From the NCBI GenBank assembly GCA_964510515.1, contig CAZEAU010000002.1:94443-158442 (forward strand): DNA of 64,000 bases, read 5' to 3'. The notes under the pieces are model-generated. The model made no database searches. It had not been told where the DNA came from and saw only the letters and a list, made by a program, of their open reading frames with translations. This DNA comes from SURF-21 sp964510515 (GTDB taxonomy: Bacteria; Actinomycetota; Geothermincolia; Geothermincolales; RBG-13-55-18). The position numbers were made by a program, and so were the translations under genes. Below, one piece after another: positions 42,189-49,526 of the stretch (its first letter is position 1; each line of letters opens with the position of its first letter).

Positions 42189-43595
42189 ATGGCGAACAAA
42201 CGCAGGAGGGCGCGTCTCGCGGCCGCGGTGGCCGCCGGCAAGGCGGCGACCCTGCTCTCGCGCCGCCTGGGCACGGGAGCGGGCTCCAACTTCCCCGGCA
42301 AGGTGGTGCTGCGCCTGCACCCGGATGCGGTGGAGGAGATGGCCTCCGGCCTCGCGGGCGGTTGCGTGCTGGTGAGCGGCACCAACGGCAAGACCACCAC
42401 CGCGGGCCTGCTGGCGGGCATGCTGCGCAGCGGGGGCATGCGCCCCGTGCATAACCGTAGCGGAGCCAACCTCATGAGCGGCATCGCCGCCGCGCTGGCC
42501 CAGGGCGCGGACCGGCGGGGAAAGCCCCGCGCCGACATCGGCCTCTTCGAGGTGGACGAGGCCACCCTCCCCGCGGCGATACGGAGCCTGCGGCCGCGCC
42601 TGACCATCGTCACCAACCTCTTCCGCGACCAGCTGGACCGCCACGGCGACCTGGAATCGCTGGCGCGCAAGATGGACGCGGCCCTGGCGGGCGCGGGCGG
42701 CGGCGCGACCCTGCTGCTCAACGCCGACGACCCCCTGGTGGCCGCGTTGGGACGGGAGGGCCCGGCGCGCATCGTCCACTTCGGCCTGGAATGCGCCGTC
42801 GACGCCGGGGCCGGGCCGGGCCGGGCCGCCGACTCCAAGCACTGCCGGGAGTGCGGCTCATCCCTGGACTTCGAGGCCGGCTACTTCGCCCACATGGGGA
42901 GGTACAGCTGCCCGCGATGCGGCGCCTCGCGCCCCCGTCCGGACTTCGCGGCCACGCGCGTCGAGCCCCGCGGGATGCGGGGCTCGCGGGTGAGCCTCTC
43001 CACCCCCGCCTGGAAGGGCGACCTCTTCCTGGGGCTCCCCGGCCTCTACAACGTGCACAACCTCCTCGCCGCCGCGGGAGGCGCGCACCTCCTGGGGCTG
43101 GATCGCTCCGCGGTCGAGCGCGGCACAGAGGGCTACAGCACCGCCTTCGCCCGGGGGGAACGCATCCCCGCCCGCGGGCGCACCCTCTACCTGGCCCTGG
43201 CCAAGAACCCCGCCGGTTTCAACGAGCTCATCCGCGCCCTGCGGGACGAGGGGGAAGGCCTCGCCGTGCTGGCCGCGCTCAACGACCGCAGCGCCGACGG
43301 CCGCGACGTCTCCTGGGTCTGGGACGTGGACTTCGAGGAACTGGCGAGCCGTTCGCGCAGCCTGGTGGCGGCGGGCACGCGCGGCCGCGATATGGCCCTG
43401 CGCATGAAATACGCGGGCCTCGACCTCTCCCGGCTCACGCTCGAGCCCGACCTCGCCAGCGCGCTGCGCGCCGCGCTGGAGGGGGCGCGGGAGGGGGAGA
43501 CGGTTTACGCCCTCGCCAACTACTCCGCCGCCCTGGAGCTGAGGCGCCTGCTCACCCGCATGGGAGCCGCGCCCGGATTGTGGAAGGAGGGCTGA
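42189..43595 (+). CDS. murT: lipid II isoglutaminyl synthase, ligase subunit MurT
   Basis: A 468-residue Mur-ligase-like protein. ATG 42189 opens MANKRRRARL; the SD is weak and GTGs at 42162 and 42171 are alternatives. The ATP loop is SGTNGKTTTAG, then NRSGANLMSGIAAA, EVDEATLP and TNLFRDQLDRHGD. A four-Cys ribbon (CRECGSSL...CPRCGAS) is inserted in the central domain, as in MurT. DUF1727 forms the C-terminus. With GatD it amidates the alpha-carboxyl of D-glutamate in lipid II. The gatD gene follows 19 bases later. Confidence 0.93.
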   Translation: MANKRRRARLAAAVAAGKAATLLSRRLGTGAGSNFPGKVVLRLHPDAVEEMASGLAGGCVLVSGTNGKTTTAGLLAGMLRSGGMRPVHNRSGANLMSGIAAALAQGADRRGKPRADIGLFEVDEATLPAAIRSLRPRLTIVTNLFRDQLDRHGDLESLARKMDAALAGAGGGATLLLNADDPLVAALGREGPARIVHFGLECAVDAGAGPGRAADSKHCRECGSSLDFEAGYFAHMGRYSCPRCGASRPRPDFAATRVEPRGMRGSRVSLSTPAWKGDLFLGLPGLYNVHNLLAAAGGAHLLGLDRSAVERGTEGYSTAFARGERIPARGRTLYLALAKNPAGFNELIRALRDEGEGLAVLAALNDRSADGRDVSWVWDVDFEELASRSRSLVAAGTRGRDMALRMKYAGLDLSRLTLEPDLASALRAALEGAREGETVYALANYSAALELRRLLTRMGAAPGLWKEG

Positions 43596-43614
43596 GCACC
43601 TGGCCGCCCCGAGA

Positions 43615-44424
43615 GTGCGTATCTGCCACCTCTATCCCGAGCTGATGAACAGCAACGGGGAGAGTGGAAACGTCATCGCCCTCGCCCGGCGCTGCGCCTG
43701 GCGGGGCTTCGCCGTGCGCGTGAGCGCGCTGGGCATCGGAGAGGCGCTGGACGCGGAGGAGCACGACCTCTTTTTCATCGGCGGCGGGCCGGAGCACGAG
43801 ACGGAGCTGGCGCGCGAGGACCTGGCCGGGGAAAAGGGCGACGCCCTGCGCCACGCGGTCGAGGAGGGCGCGGTCCTGCTCTCCGTCTGCGGGGGATATC
43901 AGCTCCTGGGAAGGAGCTATCCCGCCCGCGGCGGAGGGGAGTCGCCCGGCATCTCCCTCTTCGACGCCAGGACGGTCGGCGGGGATGCCCGCTTCGTGGG
44001 CGGCGTGGCCGCGGAGTGCTGCCTGGAGGGGGCGCGGGGGACGCTGGTGGGCTTCGAGAACCACTCCGCGCGCACCTATCTCGGCCCCGCATGCAGGCCG
44101 CTCGCCAAGGTGTTCAGGGGTTGCGGTAACAACGGCGAGGACGGATACGAGGGCTGCGTTTACCGCAACGCCGTCGGCACCTACCTGCACGGCCCCCTGC
44201 TCCCCGCCAACCCACGCCTCGCGGACTGGCTCATCCTGCGTGCGCTGCAGCGCCGCCACGGCATCGCGTCCCTGGCGCCGCTGGACGACGCCCTGGAGGA
44301 GGCGGCACACCGCGACGCCCTCCGGCTCGCCCGCCGGGAGAGGGGGCGCCGCCGCCTCCCCGGCGGGCGGCAGGGACAAGCCTCGCGCTTTGGCGGCCCG
44401 AAGGCATCCCCGCCCGGCCGATGA
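43615..44424 (+). CDS. gatD: lipid II isoglutaminyl synthase, glutamine amidotransferase subunit GatD
   Basis: A 269-residue class I-type glutaminase. Start given as GTG 43615 (MRICHLYPELMN); an in-frame CTG at 43600 has a better SD (GGAGG nine bases away). The nucleophile is Cys92 in LLSVCGGYQLLG and the catalytic His is H192 in GTYLHGPLLP. FIGGGPEHE and GFENHSART are also typical of GatD. It supplies ammonia to MurT. The last 35 residues are Arg/Gly-rich and unlike the family, perhaps read-through into spacer. Confidence 0.92.
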   Translation: MRICHLYPELMNSNGESGNVIALARRCAWRGFAVRVSALGIGEALDAEEHDLFFIGGGPEHETELAREDLAGEKGDALRHAVEEGAVLLSVCGGYQLLGRSYPARGGGESPGISLFDARTVGGDARFVGGVAAECCLEGARGTLVGFENHSARTYLGPACRPLAKVFRGCGNNGEDGYEGCVYRNAVGTYLHGPLLPANPRLADWLILRALQRRHGIASLAPLDDALEEAAHRDALRLARRERGRRRLPGGRQGQASRFGGPKASPPGR

Positions 44425-44823
44425 TGTGCGGCGAACCCCCCGCCGAGGCCGTATCGGGAGCGATGTTGCATTGTCGGCTGCGCTTCTGGATGAGCCGGGA
44501 GAGAAGGCGGAGCGTGAGATTTTGCGCCGCACCCTCCCCTTTCGCGCTAAAAAACGCCCCCGCGGCTCTCGACCCCGCCATAGCGGAATATATCCGCGTT
44601 GGAATCGCGTTCCGGCGCGGACAGCAACGCCCGTGGACAACCCGGATACGGTTCCCCACCGCGCGCAGGGAAACTCCTTCCCGCCCGATGCCGCCCGGGG
44701 GCCCCGGAATGCTGCGCTTTTCCTTTTAGGCGCGGACATTGCCTTGACATTATCTCTGTGTTATAGATAGTTGGGGATTTTCGCGATTCCCGGAAGCGCT
44801 TGCAGAGAAAAGGAGGAATACGA
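44425..44823. other. intergenic region upstream of ferredoxin gene
   Basis: No gene seen in about 400 bases. GC drops toward the right end. TTGACA at 44744-44749 followed after 16-17 bases by GATAGT/ATAGTT (about 44766-44772) is a candidate promoter for the ferredoxin gene. Confidence 0.5.
44744..44772 (+). promoter_or_regulatory. candidate promoter of ferredoxin gene
   Basis: A perfect -35 TTGACA with a modest -10 (GATAGT or ATAGTT) at 16-17 bases, about 50 bases before the ferredoxin ATG. Confidence 0.5.
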
Positions 44824-45021
44824 ATGGGAGAGCCAAGCGACAAGAGGCCGGTTTTCGACGATGACGAGTGCACCGGCTGCGGACTGTGCGTGGACGAATG
44901 CCCCAACGACTGCATCGACCTCAACGACGACGACGTGGCCTTCCTGGCGAGGCCGGGCGACTGCGACGGCTGCAGCACCTGCGCCGAGGAATGCCCCTCC
45001 GAAGCCATCACCATGGAGTAA
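44824..45021 (+). CDS. 2[4Fe-4S] ferredoxin
   Basis: A 65-residue acidic ferredoxin from ATG 44824 behind AAAGGAGG. Cluster motifs are CTGCGLCVDECP and CDGCSTCAEECP. The spacing fits bacterial dicluster ferredoxins, low-potential electron carriers. A perfect hairpin terminator follows the stop, separating it from the Crp/Fnr gene. Confidence 0.93.
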   Translation: MGEPSDKRPVFDDDECTGCGLCVDECPNDCIDLNDDDVAFLARPGDCDGCSTCAEECPSEAITME

Positions 45022-45040
45022 GTCTGCGGGGATAAAGCCA

Positions 45041-45066
45041 GGGGAACCCGGGTTCCCCTTTTCCTT
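45041..45066 (+). terminator. Rho-independent terminator after ferredoxin
   Basis: A perfect 18-base palindrome GGGGAACCCGGGTTCCCC followed by TTTTCCTT, 20 bases after the ferredoxin stop. Confidence 0.8.
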
Positions 45067-45077
45067 GTGGGGAAGAA

Positions 45078-45797
45078 ATGACGGATAAAAAGGGCGATAC
45101 CTCAAGGGTCAACATCTTCTGGAGGATCCCCATGTTCGAGTTCCTCGACGCGGAGGAACTCGACCGCCTCTACTCCCTCTGCAGCACCATGAAAATCTCC
45201 AAAGGCGAGTACGTCTTCCTGGAGTGCGACCAGCCGCGCAACCTCTTCGTGGTGGTCAAGGGGGAGGTGAAGCTGCTCAAGCAGACCGAGGATGGCCGGG
45301 AGACCATCGTGGAGATGGCCTATCCGGGCGAGATCTTCGGCGAGGAAGCCGTCTTCGACGGCCAGCCCTACCCCATGACCGCACAGGCCCTGAGCGACGT
45401 GGAGCTGCTGGCCATCAGCCGCGCCGACTTCTTCGCCTTTCTGCGCGACAACCCCGACCTGGCCCTGGAGATCATCACCGAGCTGGGCATGAGGCTGCGC
45501 GAGTCGCAGAACACCATACGCGCCCTGGCCATGGAGAGGGTGGAATGGCGCATCGCACGCGTCCTGCTCATGCTCTCGCGCAAGGCGGGCACCCCGCAGG
45601 CCGACGGGGTGAGCATAGACCTCCCCCTCACGCGCCAGGACATCGCGGACATGGCCGCCACCACGGTGGAGACGACCATCCGCGTGCTCTCCAACTTCCG
45701 CAAGATGGGGCTGGTGGAGACGGAGAAGGGCAAGATCATCCTGCGCGATAAGAAGCACCTGGAGGAGATGGTCAGCGAGGGCTGCGCGCGCGCCTGA
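45078..45797 (+). CDS. Crp/Fnr family transcriptional regulator
   Basis: A 239-residue regulator. The N-terminal cyclic-nucleotide-binding-like beta-roll has ISKGEYVFLECDQPRNLFVVVKGEV and YPGEIFGEEAVFDG; the residues that bind cAMP in Crp (RSE) are not conserved. The dimer helix and C-terminal winged helix follow, LPLTRQDIADMAATTVETTIRVLSNF. No N-terminal Fnr cysteine cluster is visible (only Cys35 and Cys50-like positions). The ligand is unknown; it may sense redox or a metabolite in an anaerobe. Confidence 0.9.
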   Translation: MTDKKGDTSRVNIFWRIPMFEFLDAEELDRLYSLCSTMKISKGEYVFLECDQPRNLFVVVKGEVKLLKQTEDGRETIVEMAYPGEIFGEEAVFDGQPYPMTAQALSDVELLAISRADFFAFLRDNPDLALEIITELGMRLRESQNTIRALAMERVEWRIARVLLMLSRKAGTPQADGVSIDLPLTRQDIADMAATTVETTIRVLSNFRKMGLVETEKGKIILRDKKHLEEMVSEGCARA

Positions 45798-45951
45798 TGC
45801 GCTCGCAGGCGGCGGACCCCGGGGCTGACCCCCCACCCGGGGCGGGGAGATCTGACGGAGGTCATGGCGCGCGCATCTCACGAGCCTATGATGAGACTAC
45901 CCCCACGCGGGAGGAGCGAAAGGGGGGCGGCTTAAAGAGGAGGCGTTGCAG

Positions 45952-46212
45952 ATGGCCGAGGTCAAGCTGTATTCCACACCGAGTTGCCCGTATTGCCGCA
46001 TGGCCAGGGACTACCTCGCGGGAGAGGGGGTCGATTTCACGGTGGTGGACGTCTCCGAGGACGAGAAGGCCGGCCAGGAGATGGTGGAGAAAAGCGGCCA
46101 GATAGGGGTCCCACAGCTGGAAGTGGGGGACGTGCTCATCGTCGGCTTCGACCGCGGCGCCTACCACAAGGCCCTTGTGGACGCCGGGGCCCTCTCCGAA
46201 GCGGCGAAATAG
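45952..46212 (+). CDS. glutaredoxin-like thioredoxin-fold protein
   Basis: An 86-residue protein from ATG 45952 with AGAGGAGG upstream (TTG 45946 possible). The active site is CPYC (Cys12, Cys15) in YSTPSCPYCRMAR. The cis-proline motif is GVPQLEVGD, close to the TVP of NrdH/Grx, and GFDR resembles the family's GFD tail. It may reduce disulphides, possibly for the NrdJ reductase encoded 3.3 kb downstream. Confidence 0.9.
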   Translation: MAEVKLYSTPSCPYCRMARDYLAGEGVDFTVVDVSEDEKAGQEMVEKSGQIGVPQLEVGDVLIVGFDRGAYHKALVDAGALSEAAK

Positions 46213-46255
46213 GGCGGGGAGACCATGCACGGCGAGGCGCCCGGGGGGATGAGCC

Positions 46256-47299
46256 ATGCCCACAGCTGAAGGAGCGCTCCATCTCGACAAGCCCCTGCTC
46301 ACCACGGCCATGGGCATCATGCCCCACCGCGATGTCCAGGCGGCCCTCGACCTCGCCTTCTCGCTGGACATCCCCTTCTGGCCCCAGCTCCCCAACCTCT
46401 CCTATGCGGAGGACACCTACGTGCAGACGGTGAGGGGCATGCCGGGGGTGGAGGTGGACTACGAGGGGCTGAGGATACTCTTCGACGAGGATGCCTTCTA
46501 CGCCGGGCTGGAGCAATACCTCTCCCTGGACCCGCTGGACGACCTCTTCGCCGTGAGCGTGGAGGAATCGGCGACCTACGCGGGCTTCCTGGAGCGCGCC
46601 TCCTCCGCCTGTCCCGCCCTGCGCGGGCAGTTCATGGGCCCCATCTCCCTGTGCCTCATGGTCAAGGACGGCGAGAAGAAGCCCATCATCTACCGCGACG
46701 ACGCCCGCGAGGTGGCCATCAGGCACGTGGCCACCAAGGTGAACCGCCACCTGGCCGACCTGCGCGCCATCAACCCCCGCTCCTTCGTATGGGTGGACGA
46801 GCCGGGCCTGGAGTTCCTCTTCACCGGCATCACCGGCTACGCCTCCGAGAGCGCCCGCGCCGACCTCGCCCTCTTCCTCTCCCTCCTGGAGGGGCCGCGG
46901 GGGGTGCATCTCTGCGGCAACCCGGACTGGGACTTCCTGCTGCACTCGGAGGTGGACCTCATATCCCTCGACGCCTACAACAACCGCGACATCCTCGCAG
47001 GCTACCGCTCGGGCATCGCCCGCCTGCTGCGGCGCGGCGGGAGCATCGCCTGGGGGGCGGTGCCCACCCACACCCATCAGCTGGAGGCCGAGAGCGCGCG
47101 CGGCCTCGCCGAGCGCCTGCTGGGCCTGTGGGAGGGGCTGGAGGGGGAGGGCCTGTCGGGGGAGGAGATTGCCCGCCGCTCCCTCCTCACCCCCGCCACC
47201 TGCTGCCTGGTGAACCCCGACCTCACCGCCACCGTGGAGAGGGCTTACCGCGTGGTGGGCGAGGTGCGGGAGCTGCTCGCGCGCAGGGCCGCCGGCTAG
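46256..47299 (+). CDS. MetE/UROD-like superfamily protein (methionine synthase C-terminal-like)
   Basis: A 347-residue TIM barrel from ATG 46256. It resembles the catalytic half of cobalamin-independent methionine synthase: TTAMGIMPHRD, WPQLPN, QFMGPISL, VWVDEPGLEFL, VHLCGNPDWDFL and TPATCCLVNP. His and Cys in the last two match the zinc ligands of MetE (HxC and C). It lacks the N-terminal half, so it is probably a corrinoid- or thiol-methyltransferase relative rather than a full MetE. 44 bases after the glutaredoxin gene. Confidence 0.78.
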   Translation: MPTAEGALHLDKPLLTTAMGIMPHRDVQAALDLAFSLDIPFWPQLPNLSYAEDTYVQTVRGMPGVEVDYEGLRILFDEDAFYAGLEQYLSLDPLDDLFAVSVEESATYAGFLERASSACPALRGQFMGPISLCLMVKDGEKKPIIYRDDAREVAIRHVATKVNRHLADLRAINPRSFVWVDEPGLEFLFTGITGYASESARADLALFLSLLEGPRGVHLCGNPDWDFLLHSEVDLISLDAYNNRDILAGYRSGIARLLRRGGSIAWGAVPTHTHQLEAESARGLAERLLGLWEGLEGEGLSGEEIARRSLLTPATCCLVNPDLTATVERAYRVVGEVRELLARRAAG

Positions 47300-47555
47300 C
47301 GTCTCGCTCCTCCCCCGCCAGGCCCTCCCCCCTGCCCGCATCCCGTGCCCCGCGAGGATGCGCGCTTCCCGCACGGCCCGGGGCGGTGGCGCCGCCGCCG
47401 CTTCCCGCACAGGGCAGAAAGATCCGCCAAAGGCTCACACTCGCCCGTGGCGGCAGCGCCGCTTCCCGCGCAGGGCGAAAAGGCCCCGCCTTTCTTCCGA
47501 CGCGGCTGCGATTGCTATATAGTAGTAGCGAAGTCAGCAAAGGAGGTTGATGCAC
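47300..47555. other. intergenic region with imperfect direct repeat
   Basis: No gene. A segment of about 40 bases (GGCGGTGGCGCCGCC..CTTCCCGCACAGGGC) recurs in altered form about 70 bases later (GGCGGCAGCGCCGCTTCCCG). TATATAGT at 47515-47522 is a likely -10 for the FAD-linked oxidase gene. Confidence 0.5.
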
Positions 47556-49196
47556 ATGATCTCGGAAGAAGCGTACGCTGCCCTGTGTGACGCGGTGGGA
47601 GAGGAAAACGTCTCGAGCGAGCCGGCGCTGCTGGACACTTACGCCTGGCAGCCCTTCCTCAACCAGGACCCGCAGCTGTGGACTATCCGCCCGGATGCGG
47701 TGGCGCTCCCCGGCTCCACCGCGGAGGTGCAGGCGCTGGTGAAGGCCTGCAACCGCCACGGCCTCAAGTTCAAGGCCATATGCACGGGGTGGGGCGTGCA
47801 CGCCGGCCCCACCACGGAGGGCGTGGTCCTGGTGGACCTGCGGCGCATGAACCGCATTCTGGAGATAGACGAAAAGAACATGGTCGCCGTGGTGGAGCCC
47901 TACGTCAGCGGGGCACAGCTGCAGGCGGAGGCCATGCGGCGCGGGCTCAACACCCATATCATCGGGGCGGGGCCGGTATGCTCGCCCCTGGCCAGCGCCA
48001 CCTCCATGCACGGCGTGGGACACGACGGCATCTACATGAGCTACAGCCCCCGCAACGTGCTGGGGGTTGAATGGGTCCTCCCCGACGGGGAACTGCTGCA
48101 CCTGGGCACCCCCGGCACGGGGGAGGAGTGGTTCTGCGGCGACGGTCCGGGGCCCTCCCTGCGCGGCATCATGCGCGGCTCCTCCGGCGCCTTCGGCGGC
48201 CTGGGGGTTTTCACCGCCTGCGCCCTCAAGCTCTTCAACTGGCCCGGCCCCCCGGTGATGAAGGCGGAGGGGACGATGCTGGATTCGGTGGTGGAGATGC
48301 CCCCCAACATGCACTTCTACTCCTGCGTCTTCCACGAGGAGGAGGACTTTGCCGAGGCCATGTATGCGCTGGGCGAAGCGGAGATAGGGTATCTCTGCGT
48401 GCGCATGACCATGGGCTCCTTCCCCATGGGCTTCGCCCCCAAGCTCTACCGCATGATCATGCGCTCGCGCAACCTGCGCAAGGTCATCTACGATGCGCTG
48501 AGGTATCCCTTCATCATCCTTCTCGCCGGGGACTCCATGGAGGAGCTCGAGTATCAGGAGGAGGTGCTCAGGCACATAACCCTGAGCAACAACGGCATGA
48601 TGCTGGACCTCGACGCCTCCCCCCTGGGACCTGTGCTCCCCCTCAACCTCATACGCGCCAGCCTCATACCCATCGCCTTCCGCCTGGGGGGGACCTTCTG
48701 CACCAACCTGGACGATAACGACACCCTGGACACCCAGATGACCTGGGCGGACGCCGTGGCCGCGGTGAAGGAGCCGTGGATAGAGAAAGGGGCCATCTTA
48801 GACGACGGCGGCGAAAACCCCTATTTCGTCCCCTACGAGAACAACACCTGGGCGCACTGCGAAGTTGTGCATATGTACAGCGTGCACGAGGAAAAGAGCC
48901 TCGAGGCGCTCAAGCCCATCGGCTTCCTCTCCACCCTGGCGGCCATCGAGAACTACATGACCCCCCTATCGGTGCTCTACCCCGAGGTGCGCAAGGCCTT
49001 GAGTCCTCTGGCGGGCAACTTCAGCCGCTGGCAGAAGCGCATCTCCGAGGGCTTCGACCCCGCCCAGGCCGCCGACGCCGGCCTGTACACGGCGGAGCGC
49101 GACTTCCAGACCCGAGGGGTGGACGCGGACAAGGTGGCGCGCTTCCAGGAGCTGTCCCGCGAGCTGCGATGGACGGAGGAAGGCCCCCCGAGCTGA
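47556..49196 (+). CDS. FAD-binding oxidoreductase (PCMH-type, GlcD-like)
   Basis: A 546-residue flavoprotein from ATG 47556, nine bases after AAAGGAGG (ATG 47550 possible). The PCMH FAD domain has RPDAVALPGSTAEVQALVKACN, GWGVHAGPTTEGVVLVDLRRMN and GIYMSYSPRNVLGVEWVLPDG with SSGAFGGLGVFTA. The C-terminal cap is long. It resembles GlcD/alkyl-dihydroxyacetonephosphate synthase-like 2-hydroxyacid dehydrogenases; the substrate is not evident. No partner GlcE/F genes are adjacent. Monocistronic. Confidence 0.87.
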   Translation: MISEEAYAALCDAVGEENVSSEPALLDTYAWQPFLNQDPQLWTIRPDAVALPGSTAEVQALVKACNRHGLKFKAICTGWGVHAGPTTEGVVLVDLRRMNRILEIDEKNMVAVVEPYVSGAQLQAEAMRRGLNTHIIGAGPVCSPLASATSMHGVGHDGIYMSYSPRNVLGVEWVLPDGELLHLGTPGTGEEWFCGDGPGPSLRGIMRGSSGAFGGLGVFTACALKLFNWPGPPVMKAEGTMLDSVVEMPPNMHFYSCVFHEEEDFAEAMYALGEAEIGYLCVRMTMGSFPMGFAPKLYRMIMRSRNLRKVIYDALRYPFIILLAGDSMEELEYQEEVLRHITLSNNGMMLDLDASPLGPVLPLNLIRASLIPIAFRLGGTFCTNLDDNDTLDTQMTWADAVAAVKEPWIEKGAILDDGGENPYFVPYENNTWAHCEVVHMYSVHEEKSLEALKPIGFLSTLAAIENYMTPLSVLYPEVRKALSPLAGNFSRWQKRISEGFDPAQAADAGLYTAERDFQTRGVDADKVARFQELSRELRWTEEGPPS

Positions 49197-49526
49197 GGCC
49201 GCGGCGCCCGCCTCGGCCCCCGCGGACGCCTGAAGGCGGGGAACGCGCCATGCGCCTGCCCCCGCGGCCCGCTGCGCCCGGGAGAGGCGGGGGCGCCGGC
49301 GCATAGGCCCAGGGGCCGCCCGCGTCCCCTCACTTCACCATCGCCCGCTTGTGCCCGGGAGGCGCCGCGGCGGCGACACGCCCGCGGCGCGGGAGGAGCG
49401 GCGCTCGCGCCGGCACCGCGCCCTTTCCCATATCATGCAATACGTCGGCGACGGTGGGTACAATGGACAGGAAAGGCGGGTCGGGGGGCGGGCGAAACCC
49501 CCGGGAAGCGAGGGACGGAGGAAGGC
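49197..49526. other. intergenic region upstream of nrdJ
   Basis: No gene seen. A TACAAT at 49459-49464 with a weak TGCAAT 17 bases before it is a candidate promoter. I see no clear NrdR-box pair and no obvious cobalamin riboswitch core in these 330 bases, although neither can be excluded by eye. Confidence 0.45.

Noticed and set aside
46256..47299. Full cobalamin-independent methionine synthase (metE)
   Set aside because: Only the catalytic-half-like barrel is present (347 residues), so the role may differ.
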